DNA of 64,000 nucleotides from Thermohalobaculum sp050330995 (GTDB taxonomy: Bacteria > Pseudomonadota > Alphaproteobacteria > Rhodobacterales > Rhodobacteraceae): contig JBHJHI010000002.1 of NCBI GenBank assembly GCA_050330995.1, forward strand, positions 68,095 through 132,094, given 5' to 3'. The position numbers and the translations under genes were made by a program. The notes beneath the pieces were generated by a model. It searched no databases. It saw only the letters and a list, made by a program, of their open reading frames with translations, and had not been told where the DNA came from. Positions 1 through 9,200 of this stretch are shown in pieces. Numbering within the stretch: position 1 is the first letter of the stretch; each line of letters begins with the position of its first letter.

Positions 1-774
1 ACCGCGGCCGAGATCCGCGAGGCCGAGCGCGCCGTGGCTTCCCTGCGCCTGCCGGTCAGACCCATCGCCACGCGGCGGATGCGTCCCTCGGCGCGAGGCA
101 GCACCGCCGACTGGCGCGCCACCATGCGCCGCTCGATGCGCCGCGGCGGCGAGCCGGGCCTCTTGGCGCGGCGCGAGCGGCGCGAGCGCTGGCCGAGCCT
201 CGTGTGCCTCTGCGACATCTCCGGCTCGATGGCCGGCTACTCGCGGATGCTGCTGCGCTTCCTGCACGCCTGCATGGCGCGCGAGGGCGCGGGCTGGTCC
301 AAGGTCCACGCCTTCGTGTTCGGCACCGAGCTGACCGACATCACCCGCCACCTCGCCCATCGCGACGTCGACGCCGCGCGCGCGCAGGCGGGCAAGGCGG
401 CGAAGGACTGGGAGGGCGGCACGCGCATCGGCTTTGCGCTCGACGCCTTCAACCGCCGCTATTCGCGCCGGGTGCTGGGGCAGGGGGCGGTGGTGCTCCT
501 GATCACCGACGGGCTGGAGCGCGAGGACAACGACCGCCTCGCCGCGGCCGCCGAGCGGCTGTCGCTGTCGTGCCGCCGCCTGATCTGGCTGAACCCGCTC
601 CTGCGCTTCGAGGGCTTCGAGGCGCGCGCGGGCGGCGTGCGCGCGCTGTTGCCCCATGTCGACAGCTTCCGCGCGGCGCACTCGATCGACTCGTTGCGCG
701 CGCTCGCCGAGGCGCTGGGCGCGCCGGAGGACACCGGCGAGAAGGCCCGGCTGCGGCACGCGCTGCGGGTCTGA
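1..774 (+). CDS. VWA domain protein, CoxE-like (5' end outside window)
   Basis: The reading frame is open from the first base, so the N-terminus is missing; an internal GTG at 34 is not taken as the start. What remains (about 257 residues) is a von Willebrand A domain. It has a MIDAS-type DxSxS segment (CDISGSM, near 201-230) and a later LITDG strand (about 500-515). The N-terminal part is Arg-rich, with RRMRPS and RRSMRRGG. This is the pattern of the CoxE family, which works with a MoxR-type AAA ATPase (CoxD) in maturing the Mo/Cu centre of CO dehydrogenase and related xanthine-oxidase-family enzymes. The XdhC-like and MobA-like genes just downstream fit that role. The AAA partner would be expected upstream, outside the window. 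Family assignment is firm; the client enzyme is inferred. Confidence 0.85.
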   Translation, partial: TAAEIREAERAVASLRLPVRPIATRRMRPSARGSTADWRATMRRSMRRGGEPGLLARRERRERWPSLVCLCDISGSMAGYSRMLLRFLHACMAREGAGWSKVHAFVFGTELTDITRHLAHRDVDAARAQAGKAAKDWEGGTRIGFALDAFNRRYSRRVLGQGAVVLLITDGLEREDNDRLAAAAERLSLSCRRLIWLNPLLRFEGFEARAGGVRALLPHVDSFRAAHSIDSLRALAEALGAPEDTGEKARLRHALRV

Positions 775-898
775 GCGCTCAGGGCGCGCACGCCGTCGAG
801 GGGATCGGCTCGCCTCCCCGCGGGTGGTCCGTCCCGCTGTGCGACGACTGTCCGGCACGACCTTCGCCCCGCCGCGCCCTCGCCATGCGCCCGTCGCT

Positions 899-915
899 TT
901 CATCGTCGATTAACC
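899..915 (+). promoter_or_regulatory. CtrA-like box (TTCA-N7-TTAACC)
   Basis: TTCA, seven bases, then TTAACCAT lies about 55 bp before the start at 969. It resembles the alphaproteobacterial CtrA site TTAA-N7-TTAAC with one mismatch in the left half. A single short match like this can occur by chance, although AT-rich words are rare in this genome. Confidence 0.2.
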
Positions 916-968
916 ATGCGGTGCAGTAGCGCGCCCGTGGCGTAGGGGCTCGTGTCGGAGGCGAAGCG

Positions 969-1310
969 ATGAGTGGTTCGGTCGAATTCGATCTTATGGC
1001 CTACGGCGACATGGTCGGTGCCATCCTGCTGGCCGGGGTCTGGCTGGGGGCGATCGTCAGGCTCTGTCGTCGCCGGCGCTGGTCGCCGCTGCGTCCGGTG
1101 GTGATGGTCGCGATCATCGCCGCCTCTGCGCTCGTCATGGCCGACGGCCTGCTCGCGCGGGCGGCCGGCGGCCCGCTCGGCTCGCTGTTCTGGATCGGGA
1201 CGTTCAATCTCTGGATGGCGCTGTTCGACCTGCGCATGTCGATGTCGCTCGCCCGGCGCCGGGCGCTGGTGGTGCTGGAGCCCGAGCCGGTCGAGCCCGC
1301 GAGCGCCTGA
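969..1310 (+). CDS. small membrane protein of unknown function
   Basis: This 113-residue protein has an ATG start preceded by a good ribosome site (GGAGG about 8 bases upstream). Three hydrophobic stretches are visible, near residues 13-33, 41-66 and 70-90. Short arginine-rich turns (CRRRRW, ARRRA) separate or follow them, so it is probably an integral inner-membrane protein with three passes. I recognise no family motif. It sits between the CoxE-like gene and the XdhC-like gene on the same strand, so co-expression with the molybdoenzyme maturation genes is possible. Gaps of 194 and 49 bases mean operon membership is not certain. Confidence 0.65.
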   Translation: MSGSVEFDLMAYGDMVGAILLAGVWLGAIVRLCRRRRWSPLRPVVMVAIIAASALVMADGLLARAAGGPLGSLFWIGTFNLWMALFDLRMSMSLARRRALVVLEPEPVEPASA

Positions 1311-1359
1311 ACCGGGCCGCCCCCTTGCCGCGTCGCCCGGGGCCGGCCATCTCTGAGGC

Positions 1360-2394
1360 ATGGACACCGCGCGCCACGACGACATCCCTGCCATCGCCCT
1401 CGCGCGCCATCGCGACGGGGCCGGCGTCGCGCTCGCCACCGTGGTCGAGACCTGGGGCAGCGCGCCCCGCCCGGTCGGCGCGCAGCTCGTGGTCGCGGGA
1501 GAGGGCGAGATCATGGGCAGCGTCTCGGGCGGCTGCGTCGAGGGCGCGGTCGTGGTCGAGGCGCTGGAGGCCATGGAGGACGGCCACTGCCGTCTCCTCG
1601 AGTTCGGCGTCTCCTCGGAAGAGGCCTTCGCCGTCGGCCTCGCCTGCGGCGGCACCATCCGCGTCATGGTCGAGCCGGTCGGCGTCGGGCAGGGGTGGGA
1701 CGCGGCGATGCTCGCCGATCTGGTCGAGGCCCGCGCCGCGCGCCGCGCGATCGGCGTCGAGACCGACACCGAGGGCTGGTCGCGCCGCCTGATCGGCCCC
1801 AACGAGGCGCCATCGGCCTTCCGCGCCGAGCGCTCGGGCTTCGACGCCGAGGCGCCACGGCTGTTTCGCGCGCTGCACATGCCGCCCTTGCGCCTCGCGA
1901 TCGTCGGCGCGGCGCACACCGCGCAAAGCCTCGCGGCGATGGCGGGGATGGCCGGCTACGACGTCACCGTGATCGACCCGCGCGAGGCCTTCGCCTCGGC
2001 CGCGCGCTTTCCCGACACCGCGCTCTCGACCGACTGGCCGGACGCGGCGCTCGCCGCCCACGGTCTCGACCGGCGCACGGCGGTGGTGACGCTCAGCCAC
2101 GACCCCAAGATCGACGACCCGGCGCTGATGGCGGCGACCGCCTCGGAGGCGTTCTACGTCGGTGCGCTCGGCTCGACGCGTACGCACGCCGCGCGGCGCG
2201 ACCGGCTCGGGGCGGCGGGCGTCGCGCCGGTGCGGCTGGCCCGGATCGACGCGCCGGTCGGCCTCGCCATCGGCGCGCGCACGCCGGCCGAGATCGCGAT
2301 CAGCGTGCTCGCGCAGATGACCGAGCGGTTGCGCAAGCCCGAGACACGCCCCGGCGCCTTCGTCCCGGCGGCCGAGGCGGTGCCCGCGTCGTGA
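1360..2394 (+). CDS. XdhC/CoxI family molybdenum hydroxylase maturation protein
   Basis: This 344-residue protein has both halves of the XdhC/CoxI family. The N-terminal XdhC_CoxI domain contains TWGSAPRPVG and the SVSGGCVEG loop (about residues 28-65). The C-terminal Rossmann-like XdhC_C domain spans about residues 172-325, with IVGAAHTAQSLA, VTLSHDPKIDD and YVGALGSTRTHAAR. Family members bind the molybdenum cofactor, help its sulfuration and insert it into xanthine-dehydrogenase-type enzymes. The stop codon overlaps the GTG start of the next gene (GTGA at 2391-2394), so the two are probably translationally coupled. The client could be xanthine dehydrogenase, CO dehydrogenase-like or another hydroxylase; none is in the window. 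Confidence 0.92.
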   Translation: MDTARHDDIPAIALARHRDGAGVALATVVETWGSAPRPVGAQLVVAGEGEIMGSVSGGCVEGAVVVEALEAMEDGHCRLLEFGVSSEEAFAVGLACGGTIRVMVEPVGVGQGWDAAMLADLVEARAARRAIGVETDTEGWSRRLIGPNEAPSAFRAERSGFDAEAPRLFRALHMPPLRLAIVGAAHTAQSLAAMAGMAGYDVTVIDPREAFASAARFPDTALSTDWPDAALAAHGLDRRTAVVTLSHDPKIDDPALMAATASEAFYVGALGSTRTHAARRDRLGAAGVAPVRLARIDAPVGLAIGARTPAEIAISVLAQMTERLRKPETRPGAFVPAAEAVPAS

Positions 2395-4013
2395 TCTTCG
2401 GCGCCCTGCCGCTCGGCGAGGCCGAGGGCGCGGTCCTCGCCCATTCCGTGGCGCTGCCGGACGGACGGCTGAAGAAGGGCACCCGGCTCGGGGCGGCCGA
2501 TCTCGCCCGGCTCGCCGCGGCCGGCCACGCGAGCGTGATCGCGGCCCGGCTCGACGCGGACGACGTGGCCGAGGACGCGGCCGCCGAGCGTCTGGGCCGC
2601 GCGCTCGCGCCCGACCCGGCTGCGCTCGGCCTGACCCGCTCGGCCGCCTTCACCGGGCGGCTCAACCTGCACGCCGCCCGCTCGGGACTGCTGCGCCTCG
2701 ACCGCGACCGCGTGCAGGCGATCAACGCCGTGCACGAGGCGGTCACGCTCGCGACGCTGGAGGACGCCGTGCGCGTCGAGGCGGGCGCCATGGTCGCCAC
2801 CGTCAAGATCATCCCCTACGCCGCGCCCGAGGCGGCGCTCGCCGCGGCGGAGCGGCTGGTGGTCGGGACGCCGGTGCTGGCGGTCGACCCGCCCGCGATC
2901 GCGAGCGCGGGGCTCGTGCTCACCGTGACGCCGGGGATGAAGCCCACGCTCCTCGACAAGGGCGCCGAAGCTGTGCGCGCCCGTCTCGACGCGCTCGGCG
3001 TGACGCTGGCCGAGGAGTGCCGCGTCGCCCACGAGGAAGCCCCGCTCGCCGGGGCGCTCGGGGCGATCGACGGCGAGATCGTGCTGATCCTGACCGCTTC
3101 GGCTACCTCTGACCGTCTCGACGTCGGCCCGGCGGCGCTGGCGGCCGCGGGCGGGCGGCTCGACCGCTTCGGCATGCCGGTCGATCCGGGCAACCTCCTG
3201 TTCCTCGGCGTGCTCGGCGGGCGCACGGTGATCGGCCTGCCGGGCTGCGCGCGCTCGCCGGCGCTCAACGGCGCGGACTGGGTGCTGGACCGCGTGGTGC
3301 ACGGCCGGGTGCCGGACGCAGGCACGATCGGCGCCATGGGGGTCGGCGGTCTGCTGAAGGAGATCCCTGCGCGCCCGAGCCCGCGCACGGCCGCGCCCGC
3401 GGGACGGCGCCCGCGCGTCGCCGGCGTGCTGCTCGCGGCCGGCAGCGCGCGGCGGATGCAGGGGCGCGACAAGCTGCTCGAAGCGATCGATGGCGAGCCG
3501 ATCCTGACGCGCCTGGCGCGCACGCTGATGGCTGCCGGGGTCGACCAGGCGCTCGCCGTGGTCCGCCCCGATGACGGAGCCCGCCGCGCTGCGCTCGCCG
3601 GCACCGGGCTCGGGATCGTCGAGAACCCGCGCGCGGCCGAGGGTATGGGCGGCTCGCTCGCCCGCGGTGTCGCGGCGCTGCCGATGGGGGTGGACGCGGC
3701 GCTGATCGCGCTCGCCGACATGCCCGATCTGGAGGCCGACGACCTCGCGCGCCTGATCGCCGCCTTCGATCCGGGCGAAGGCCGCGAGATCGTGCGCGCT
3801 GCGGCCCAGGACGGCACGCCGGGCCACCCGGTGCTGTTCGGCCGGCGCTTCTTCGAGCCGCTGGCCTCGCTCGGCGGTGACGAGGGCGCGCGCCGCGTGC
3901 TCGCCGCGCCACGCGACTACGTAGTCGAGGTCCGTCTGCCCGGCCGACGCGCGATCACCGATCTGGATACGCCCGAAGCCTGGGCGTCATGGCGCGCGGC
4001 GCGAGCGGGCTGA
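2391..4013 (+). CDS. molybdopterin-binding / MobA-like nucleotidyltransferase fusion
   Basis: A two-domain protein of about 540 residues. The first 330 or so form a MoaB/Mog-type molybdopterin-binding region (VTPGMKPTLLDKG, HEEAPLAGALG, and GLPGCARSPALNGADW near its end). The last 200 form an NTP transferase of the MobA/MocA type: LLAAGSARRMQGRDKLLE is the nucleotide-binding loop, followed by ALADMPDLEADDL and GTPGHPVLFGRRFF. MocA-type enzymes attach CMP to molybdopterin, making the cytosine dinucleotide cofactor used by xanthine-oxidase-family enzymes. I chose the GTG at 2391 because it overlaps the XdhC-like stop and no recognisable sequence precedes it. Such fusions recur next to xdhC/cox genes in alphaproteobacteria. 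Confidence 0.88.
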   Translation: MIFGALPLGEAEGAVLAHSVALPDGRLKKGTRLGAADLARLAAAGHASVIAARLDADDVAEDAAAERLGRALAPDPAALGLTRSAAFTGRLNLHAARSGLLRLDRDRVQAINAVHEAVTLATLEDAVRVEAGAMVATVKIIPYAAPEAALAAAERLVVGTPVLAVDPPAIASAGLVLTVTPGMKPTLLDKGAEAVRARLDALGVTLAEECRVAHEEAPLAGALGAIDGEIVLILTASATSDRLDVGPAALAAAGGRLDRFGMPVDPGNLLFLGVLGGRTVIGLPGCARSPALNGADWVLDRVVHGRVPDAGTIGAMGVGGLLKEIPARPSPRTAAPAGRRPRVAGVLLAAGSARRMQGRDKLLEAIDGEPILTRLARTLMAAGVDQALAVVRPDDGARRAALAGTGLGIVENPRAAEGMGGSLARGVAALPMGVDAALIALADMPDLEADDLARLIAAFDPGEGREIVRAAAQDGTPGHPVLFGRRFFEPLASLGGDEGARRVLAAPRDYVVEVRLPGRRAITDLDTPEAWASWRAARAG

Positions 4014-4210
4014 GCGTGCCGGGGTCGCGACGATCGGGCCGGGCGTTCCGAGGAAGCCCCACAAGCCTCTGGCGATACTATGGAAGTCCAGAGTAACCGC
4101 TCTTTGTCCGCAGGCGGTGCAGTCTCCGCGCATGCCGATCTCAGGGTGTTGCGAGGGGCTTCGAGGCACGTCGCGACCGCCCGTCCCGGCCCGTGGCGGG
4201 GGGGTGTCGC

Positions 4211-6169
4211 TCAGCGCTCGCCGACGGTGACGCGGCGGGCGCGTCCGTCGCGCGCGAGGCGCACGCTCGACGCGGCGATCGCGTCGACCCGCCAGCCCCC
4301 GATCTCGTCGCCGATGCCGAAGCGCCGGGTGCGCCCGTCCGGGAACTGCATCAGCGCCTGTTCGCGCCCGTCGAGGCGCAGAACACCGACGAGACGCGGC
4401 CTCTCGGCGAGCGCCGCGATCGAGGCGGGCCGCGCCAAAGGCACGGCCGAGCCGCTCTCGACCGCCGAGCGCCGATCCGCGGCCGTGGTGTCGAGATCCG
4501 GCGGCCGCTTCGGCGGCAACCTGATCCCGTTGTCGGAGATCTCCGGCCCGGCGACCTCGGCTCCCCCCGTCGCGGAGCGCAAGGGCGCAACCCCGGCGCC
4601 GAAGCGCGGCGCCGAGACGGCGGCCAACCGCGCGCCGTCCGCGAGCGGGGCGAGCGCCGGTGCCGGGTCGTTCGGCGTCGTCGCGGCCACGGCTGCCTCG
4701 TCCGGGGCGGCGGCATCGGCGGCGATGGGTGCCGCAGGGGTCGCCGGTGCCTCCGCCGCATCGCCCGCCGGTGCCGGGTCGTTCGGCGTCGTCGCGGCAA
4801 CGGTCGCCTCGTCCGGTACGGCGGCGCGGGCGGCGAGGGGCGCCGCGGGGATCGCCGGCGCTTCCGCCGCATTGCCTCCTGACGCTTCGTCGGCGCCGAC
4901 GGGCGCCGCGAAAGAGGCTGCCGCCTCCGAGGGTACCGTGTCGGCAGGGACGCGGCCTCGTGGCGTCGGGTCCGTCGCGGCGGGGGACGTTCCGTCATCG
5001 GCGGCGATCGTCGCCTCGTCCGTCACGAGCGAGGCGCCGGCCTCGCCCTCCGCCGGGACGGGATCGACCCGACCTTCCGCGATCACGAGATCGCCCCCGC
5101 CCGTCGGAGGCGCGCGTCCATCGAGCAGCAGGGCGGCCCCGCCGGCGAGGAGCGCGAGCCCCGCCAGACCGGCGCCGGCGAGCCCGGCGCCTCGCCGTCG
5201 CACCGAGGCCTTCGAGGTCGCCACGTCCCAGCCGTGGTCCGGTTCGGCGAACGTCGCAGGCTCCGTCGGCGCCGTGTCGAAGGGCGGCAGGTCGCGTCGC
5301 GTCCTCCTGTCCCGCGCGGCGGCCGTCGGCGACGGCGGGGGGGCGGACGTCTCCGTTCCGGCGCCGTCCCCGGGGCCGACGGCGCTGCCGAAGCGGCGCA
5401 TCACGCCGTCGCGCTCCGGCGCCGGAGCGCTCGTCGGCGGAGGGGGCGGTGTCGCGGCCTCGGCGCCGGCGCCTAGACGACTGAGGTCGAGGCGTTGCGC
5501 CCTCGCCACGTCGCTCGCCTTGGTCTTCGTCGCGGCCGGGGCCTCGTAGACCCCCGTGCCGACCCGGAGGCGGGCACCAGGCTCGGGCCGTGGCGGTGGC
5601 GGGTCGGTGGACGTCGGCGCGGCGTCGCGGAGGGGGCTTGGCGGCGCGATCGGCGGCGACGGCGCGGTCGCCCCGGCGAGGTCGGCGGCGAGATCGGGCG
5701 CCCCGGCGACGCGGCCCGGCACGGTCACGACCGAGGGATCGAAGCCCCAGCCGCGGGCATAGGCGCATGCCTCGCGCACGGTCTGAGCGAGGGCGACCAC
5801 GACCTCGGTGCGCGCGCCGTCGCGCCGGCCGAGCGCGACGGCCAGCTCGTCCTCCCCGAGCCCCGTCGTCGCGGCTGCAGCGGTGCGCGCCGCCATGCGC
5901 GCCGAGCCCGAGCGGGGTAGGCGCGGATGGATAGTCGCCACCTGCTCGCCCGGCAGCCAGAGTACCGCTTTCGGGTCCGGATCGGCGCGCCCGGCCCCCG
6001 TCGCCGCGCGCAGGCGGTGGACGTCGCGCGGCAGGCCGTCGGCGTCGAGCGCGGCGGTGGCCACGCTCTCGGCGGGATCGTCGGCCCGGTGCAGCGCGAC
6101 GGCGTTCTCGCCGAAGACCAGCACCCAGGGGGCCGCCCCGCCCGACGGGGTTTCCGCTCGCTCGTCCAT
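4211..6169 (-). CDS. PilP/GspC-like anchored protein with repetitive linker
   Basis: A 652-residue protein; the ATG at 6169 is preceded by GAGGGG on the minus strand. Residues 1 to about 150 look like a globular actin-like or PilM-type domain (LVFGENAVALHR, AVLWLPGEQVATIHP). A long Pro/Ala/Glu-rich stretch follows. A single transmembrane segment lies near residues 335-352 (GAGLAGLALLAGGAALLL) and is followed by a low-complexity linker with a 37-residue direct repeat. The last 60 residues (GVLRLDGREQALMQFPDGRTR, IGDEIGGWRVDAI) resemble the small C-terminal domain of PilP or GspC that contacts secretin components. A role in a type IV pilus or type II secretion-like assembly is inferred; no other such gene is in the window. 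Confidence 0.7.
   Translation of the reverse strand: MDERAETPSGGAAPWVLVFGENAVALHRADDPAESVATAALDADGLPRDVHRLRAATGAGRADPDPKAVLWLPGEQVATIHPRLPRSGSARMAARTAAAATTGLGEDELAVALGRRDGARTEVVVALAQTVREACAYARGWGFDPSVVTVPGRVAGAPDLAADLAGATAPSPPIAPPSPLRDAAPTSTDPPPPRPEPGARLRVGTGVYEAPAATKTKASDVARAQRLDLSRLGAGAEAATPPPPPTSAPAPERDGVMRRFGSAVGPGDGAGTETSAPPPSPTAAARDRRTRRDLPPFDTAPTEPATFAEPDHGWDVATSKASVRRRGAGLAGAGLAGLALLAGGAALLLDGRAPPTGGGDLVIAEGRVDPVPAEGEAGASLVTDEATIAADDGTSPAATDPTPRGRVPADTVPSEAAASFAAPVGADEASGGNAAEAPAIPAAPLAARAAVPDEATVAATTPNDPAPAGDAAEAPATPAAPIAADAAAPDEAAVAATTPNDPAPALAPLADGARLAAVSAPRFGAGVAPLRSATGGAEVAGPEISDNGIRLPPKRPPDLDTTAADRRSAVESGSAVPLARPASIAALAERPRLVGVLRLDGREQALMQFPDGRTRRFGIGDEIGGWRVDAIAASSVRLARDGRARRVTVGER
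4655..4876 (-). repeat. two tandem 111-bp (37-codon) repeats inside the PilP-like gene
   Basis: Copy one is 4655-4765 and copy two is 4766-4876. The period is 111 bases, shown by the shared word TGCCGGGTCGTTCGGCGTCG at 4661 and 4772. The repeat encodes Ala/Pro-rich linker containing ATTPNDPAPA. The number of copies in such linkers often varies between strains. Confidence 0.85.
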
Positions 6170-6207
6170 CGCCCACCCCTCGGCGCCACACCACTCGCTA
6201 CTCGGGG

Positions 6208-9200
6208 TTAGGCTACAAAGCGGCATCCCGCGCCGCAACGTCGTCCGGGCTTCGCCCCGCCGCCCTCACCGGGGCAGCCGGTCGAGCGTGCGGTCCTCCG
6301 GGGTCGCGCCGTGCGATCCCGGGACAGGATCCGGCTCCGGATGCCCTGGTCGAGCACGGAGAGGGTGTCCGAGACCGCGGTATTCCCGGAGGTGTCCTCG
6401 TTGTCGCGCCGGGTCCGGCGGTGTCGCGGGCGTCTGGGAAGGCGGGGGAGGGCGCCTATCTGCACGCCATGCTCCCGATCGTGCACCATCCCGACTACCA
6501 GGCGCCGCTGCGCCCCGACCATCGCTTCCCGATGTCGAAGTACGGCTACCTGCGCGAGGCGCTGGTGCGGCGCGGGCTGATCGACCCCGCGCGCTTCCTC
6601 GCGCCCGCCCCGGCGACGGCCGGCCAGCTCGCGCTCGCCCACGACGCCGCTTACGTCGGGCGGGTGCTCTCGCAGACGCTCGGCGCCGACGAGGTCAAGC
6701 GCATCGGCCTGCCGGGCACCGAGCGGGTGGCGCGCCGCTCGCGCCTCGCCTCGGCCGGTACCTGGCTCGCCGCCCTCCTGGCCTTCGAGCGGGGCCTCGC
6801 CGCCAACTCGGCCGGCGGCTCGCACCACGCCGGCCCCGAGGGCGGCGCGGGCTTCTGCGTGTTCAACGACGTCGCGGTGGCCGCGGCCAACCTGCGCGCG
6901 CAAGGCCGGCCCGGGCGCATCCTGGTTGTCGACTGCGACGTGCACCAAGGCGATGGCACGGCGAAAATCTTCGCCGACGAACCGGACGTCTTCACCTTCT
7001 CGATCCACGCGGCCAACAACTACCCGACCGAGAAGGCGGTCTCCGACCTCGACGTCGCGCTGCCCGACCGTACCGGCGATACCGACTACCTCGCAGCCCT
7101 CGACCCCGCGCTCGACCGCGCGGTCGCGGCGTCCTCGCCGTCGATCGCCTTCTACAACGCCGGGGTCGACGTCTGGGAGGGCGACCGGCTCGGGCGGCTC
7201 GCGCTCAGCGCGGACGGCATCCGCGCGCGCGACGCGCTGGTGCTCGGCCGCCTCAGAGGGCACGGCATCCCGACGGTCGCGGTGATCGGCGGCGGCTACG
7301 CCCACGAGCCCGAGGCGCTGGCCGAGCGACACGCCATCGTGTTCGAGGAGGCGGCCAAGCTCGCCGCCTGAGGACGCGTCGCATGTGCGGCGGCGCTCGG
7401 TCCCTTCGGCGCGACAGCCGACGAAGGCGAAGTCGTCCTCGTCGAGGCGTTCGAACCGGTCGAGGCCCGAGACCACCGCGACCACGTCGCCGTCGACCGA
7501 GACGACGTTCGAGCGGAAGAACGCCCGGATGTCGACGTCCTCGAAGTCCGCGCCGAAGCCTTCGAGCACCAAGGTGTCCTCGCCGCGCTCGAAGTCCGCG
7601 ACGCAGTCGAACAGGCTCTCGCCCGCGACGAAGACGAAGGCGTCGGCGCCGCGTCCGCCCTTGAGGATGTCGAGCCCGTCTCCCCCGGACAGCGCGTCGT
7701 CGCCGCGCCCCCCCGAGAGGTGATCACGGCCCTCGCCGCCCGAGAGGCCGTCGTCGCCGTCGCCGCCTTGCAGGCGGTCGCGGCCCTCGTCGCCGAACAG
7801 GTCGTCGTCGCCGCCACGGCCCTTGAGGCGGTCGTGGCCCTCGTGGCCGACGATCAGGTCGCGTCCCGCGTCGCCGGCCAGCCGGTCGTCGCCCGCGCCG
7901 CCGTCGAGACGCTCCGAGCGCAGGAAGGCGTCGCGCTGGACGTGCTCGACCCCGCCCGAGCGCTTCAGCACGTCCGAGAAGCGGGTGGCGGCGAGGATCT
8001 CGGCGAGGTCGTCGTCGAGGACCGCGCGGTTCTCGTAGAACAGCGGGTCGCCGTCGCGCAGCCGCCCGAACTGCTCGGCGACGATCGCGTGCACGGTCGG
8101 GCCGACCGCGAGGCCGGGCAGGTGGTCCTCGGCGATGGCCCCGATCCAGAGATCGACGTCGAGCACGCTGCCGTAGACGGCCGCGAACTTGGCCTGCACC
8201 GCCGGGTCGGCCGAGATGACAGAGAAATCGTCCGGCGCCAGGGTCGCGGGGTCGATGTCGCCCACCACCGCGCTCCGGGTCTCGACGTAGGGGGCGAGGC
8301 CGTGGTCGCGCCCGCGCGCGATGTTGAGCGCGGGCAGCGACAGCCCGAACGGCTGGCCCTGGTTGAACAGGAGGAAGTTCAGGTCGTCGACCACCTGCTC
8401 GTCGATCTCGTTGGCGAAGGTGGCGCCGAGGCCGCGCAGCGTGTCGTCGACCCCGTTCACCTCGACCGGCGCGGTGGTGAAGAAGGCGTCGCGCAACTCC
8501 AGATCGTCGACCACCGCGCCGTCGCCGTCGAGCTGGACGAGCGAGGTCGGGATCGCGGTGTGGCCGAAGCGGAAGGCGGCGGTCGAGAACTCGGTGGTGA
8601 TCGCGGTGTCGGTGCCGGGCACGAAGCCTCGGTAGGCGCCGAGCGCGTCGCCGACGAGCGAGGGCAGGAACTCCTCGTAGGTGATCTTCTGGATCAGGTG
8701 CTCGACGACGGCGCGGGCGTTCTGGAACAGCTCTTCGTCGCTCGCGCCGGGGTGGCGCTCGGCCAGCCATTCGGCCCAGTGGTTGTGCTCGTTTACCCAG
8801 ACGGTGTGCAGCGAGGCGAGCGCGATGTTCTCGTTGGCGCGCACGTCGCCGGCGAGGAAGAAGACGGACGCCGGCGCCGGGTTCGGCCCCTGGGCGTTCG
8901 GCTGGCCGGCGGTGTTGTAGGGTAGCAGCGAGGCGCCGTCGATCTCGGCGCTGGTCTTCAGCGCGCCCCCCTCGAAGCTGCGCAGCGCCGCCTGTCGGTC
9001 GAGCGTCGCGCCGTAGACGTTCGAGGCGTCGATCTCGGCGGTGATGACGTTCTCGTGCTCGCGCGGGCCGGTCTCGCCGGTGCCGTGCACGTATTCCGAG
9101 CGGTGGAACGCGGTCAGGAGCGGATCGCCGGGGATCGCGACGATCTCGGTCGGGTCCTCGGTCTCGGGCGTGAGGTCGATGTCGTGGTCGAGGAACTGGC

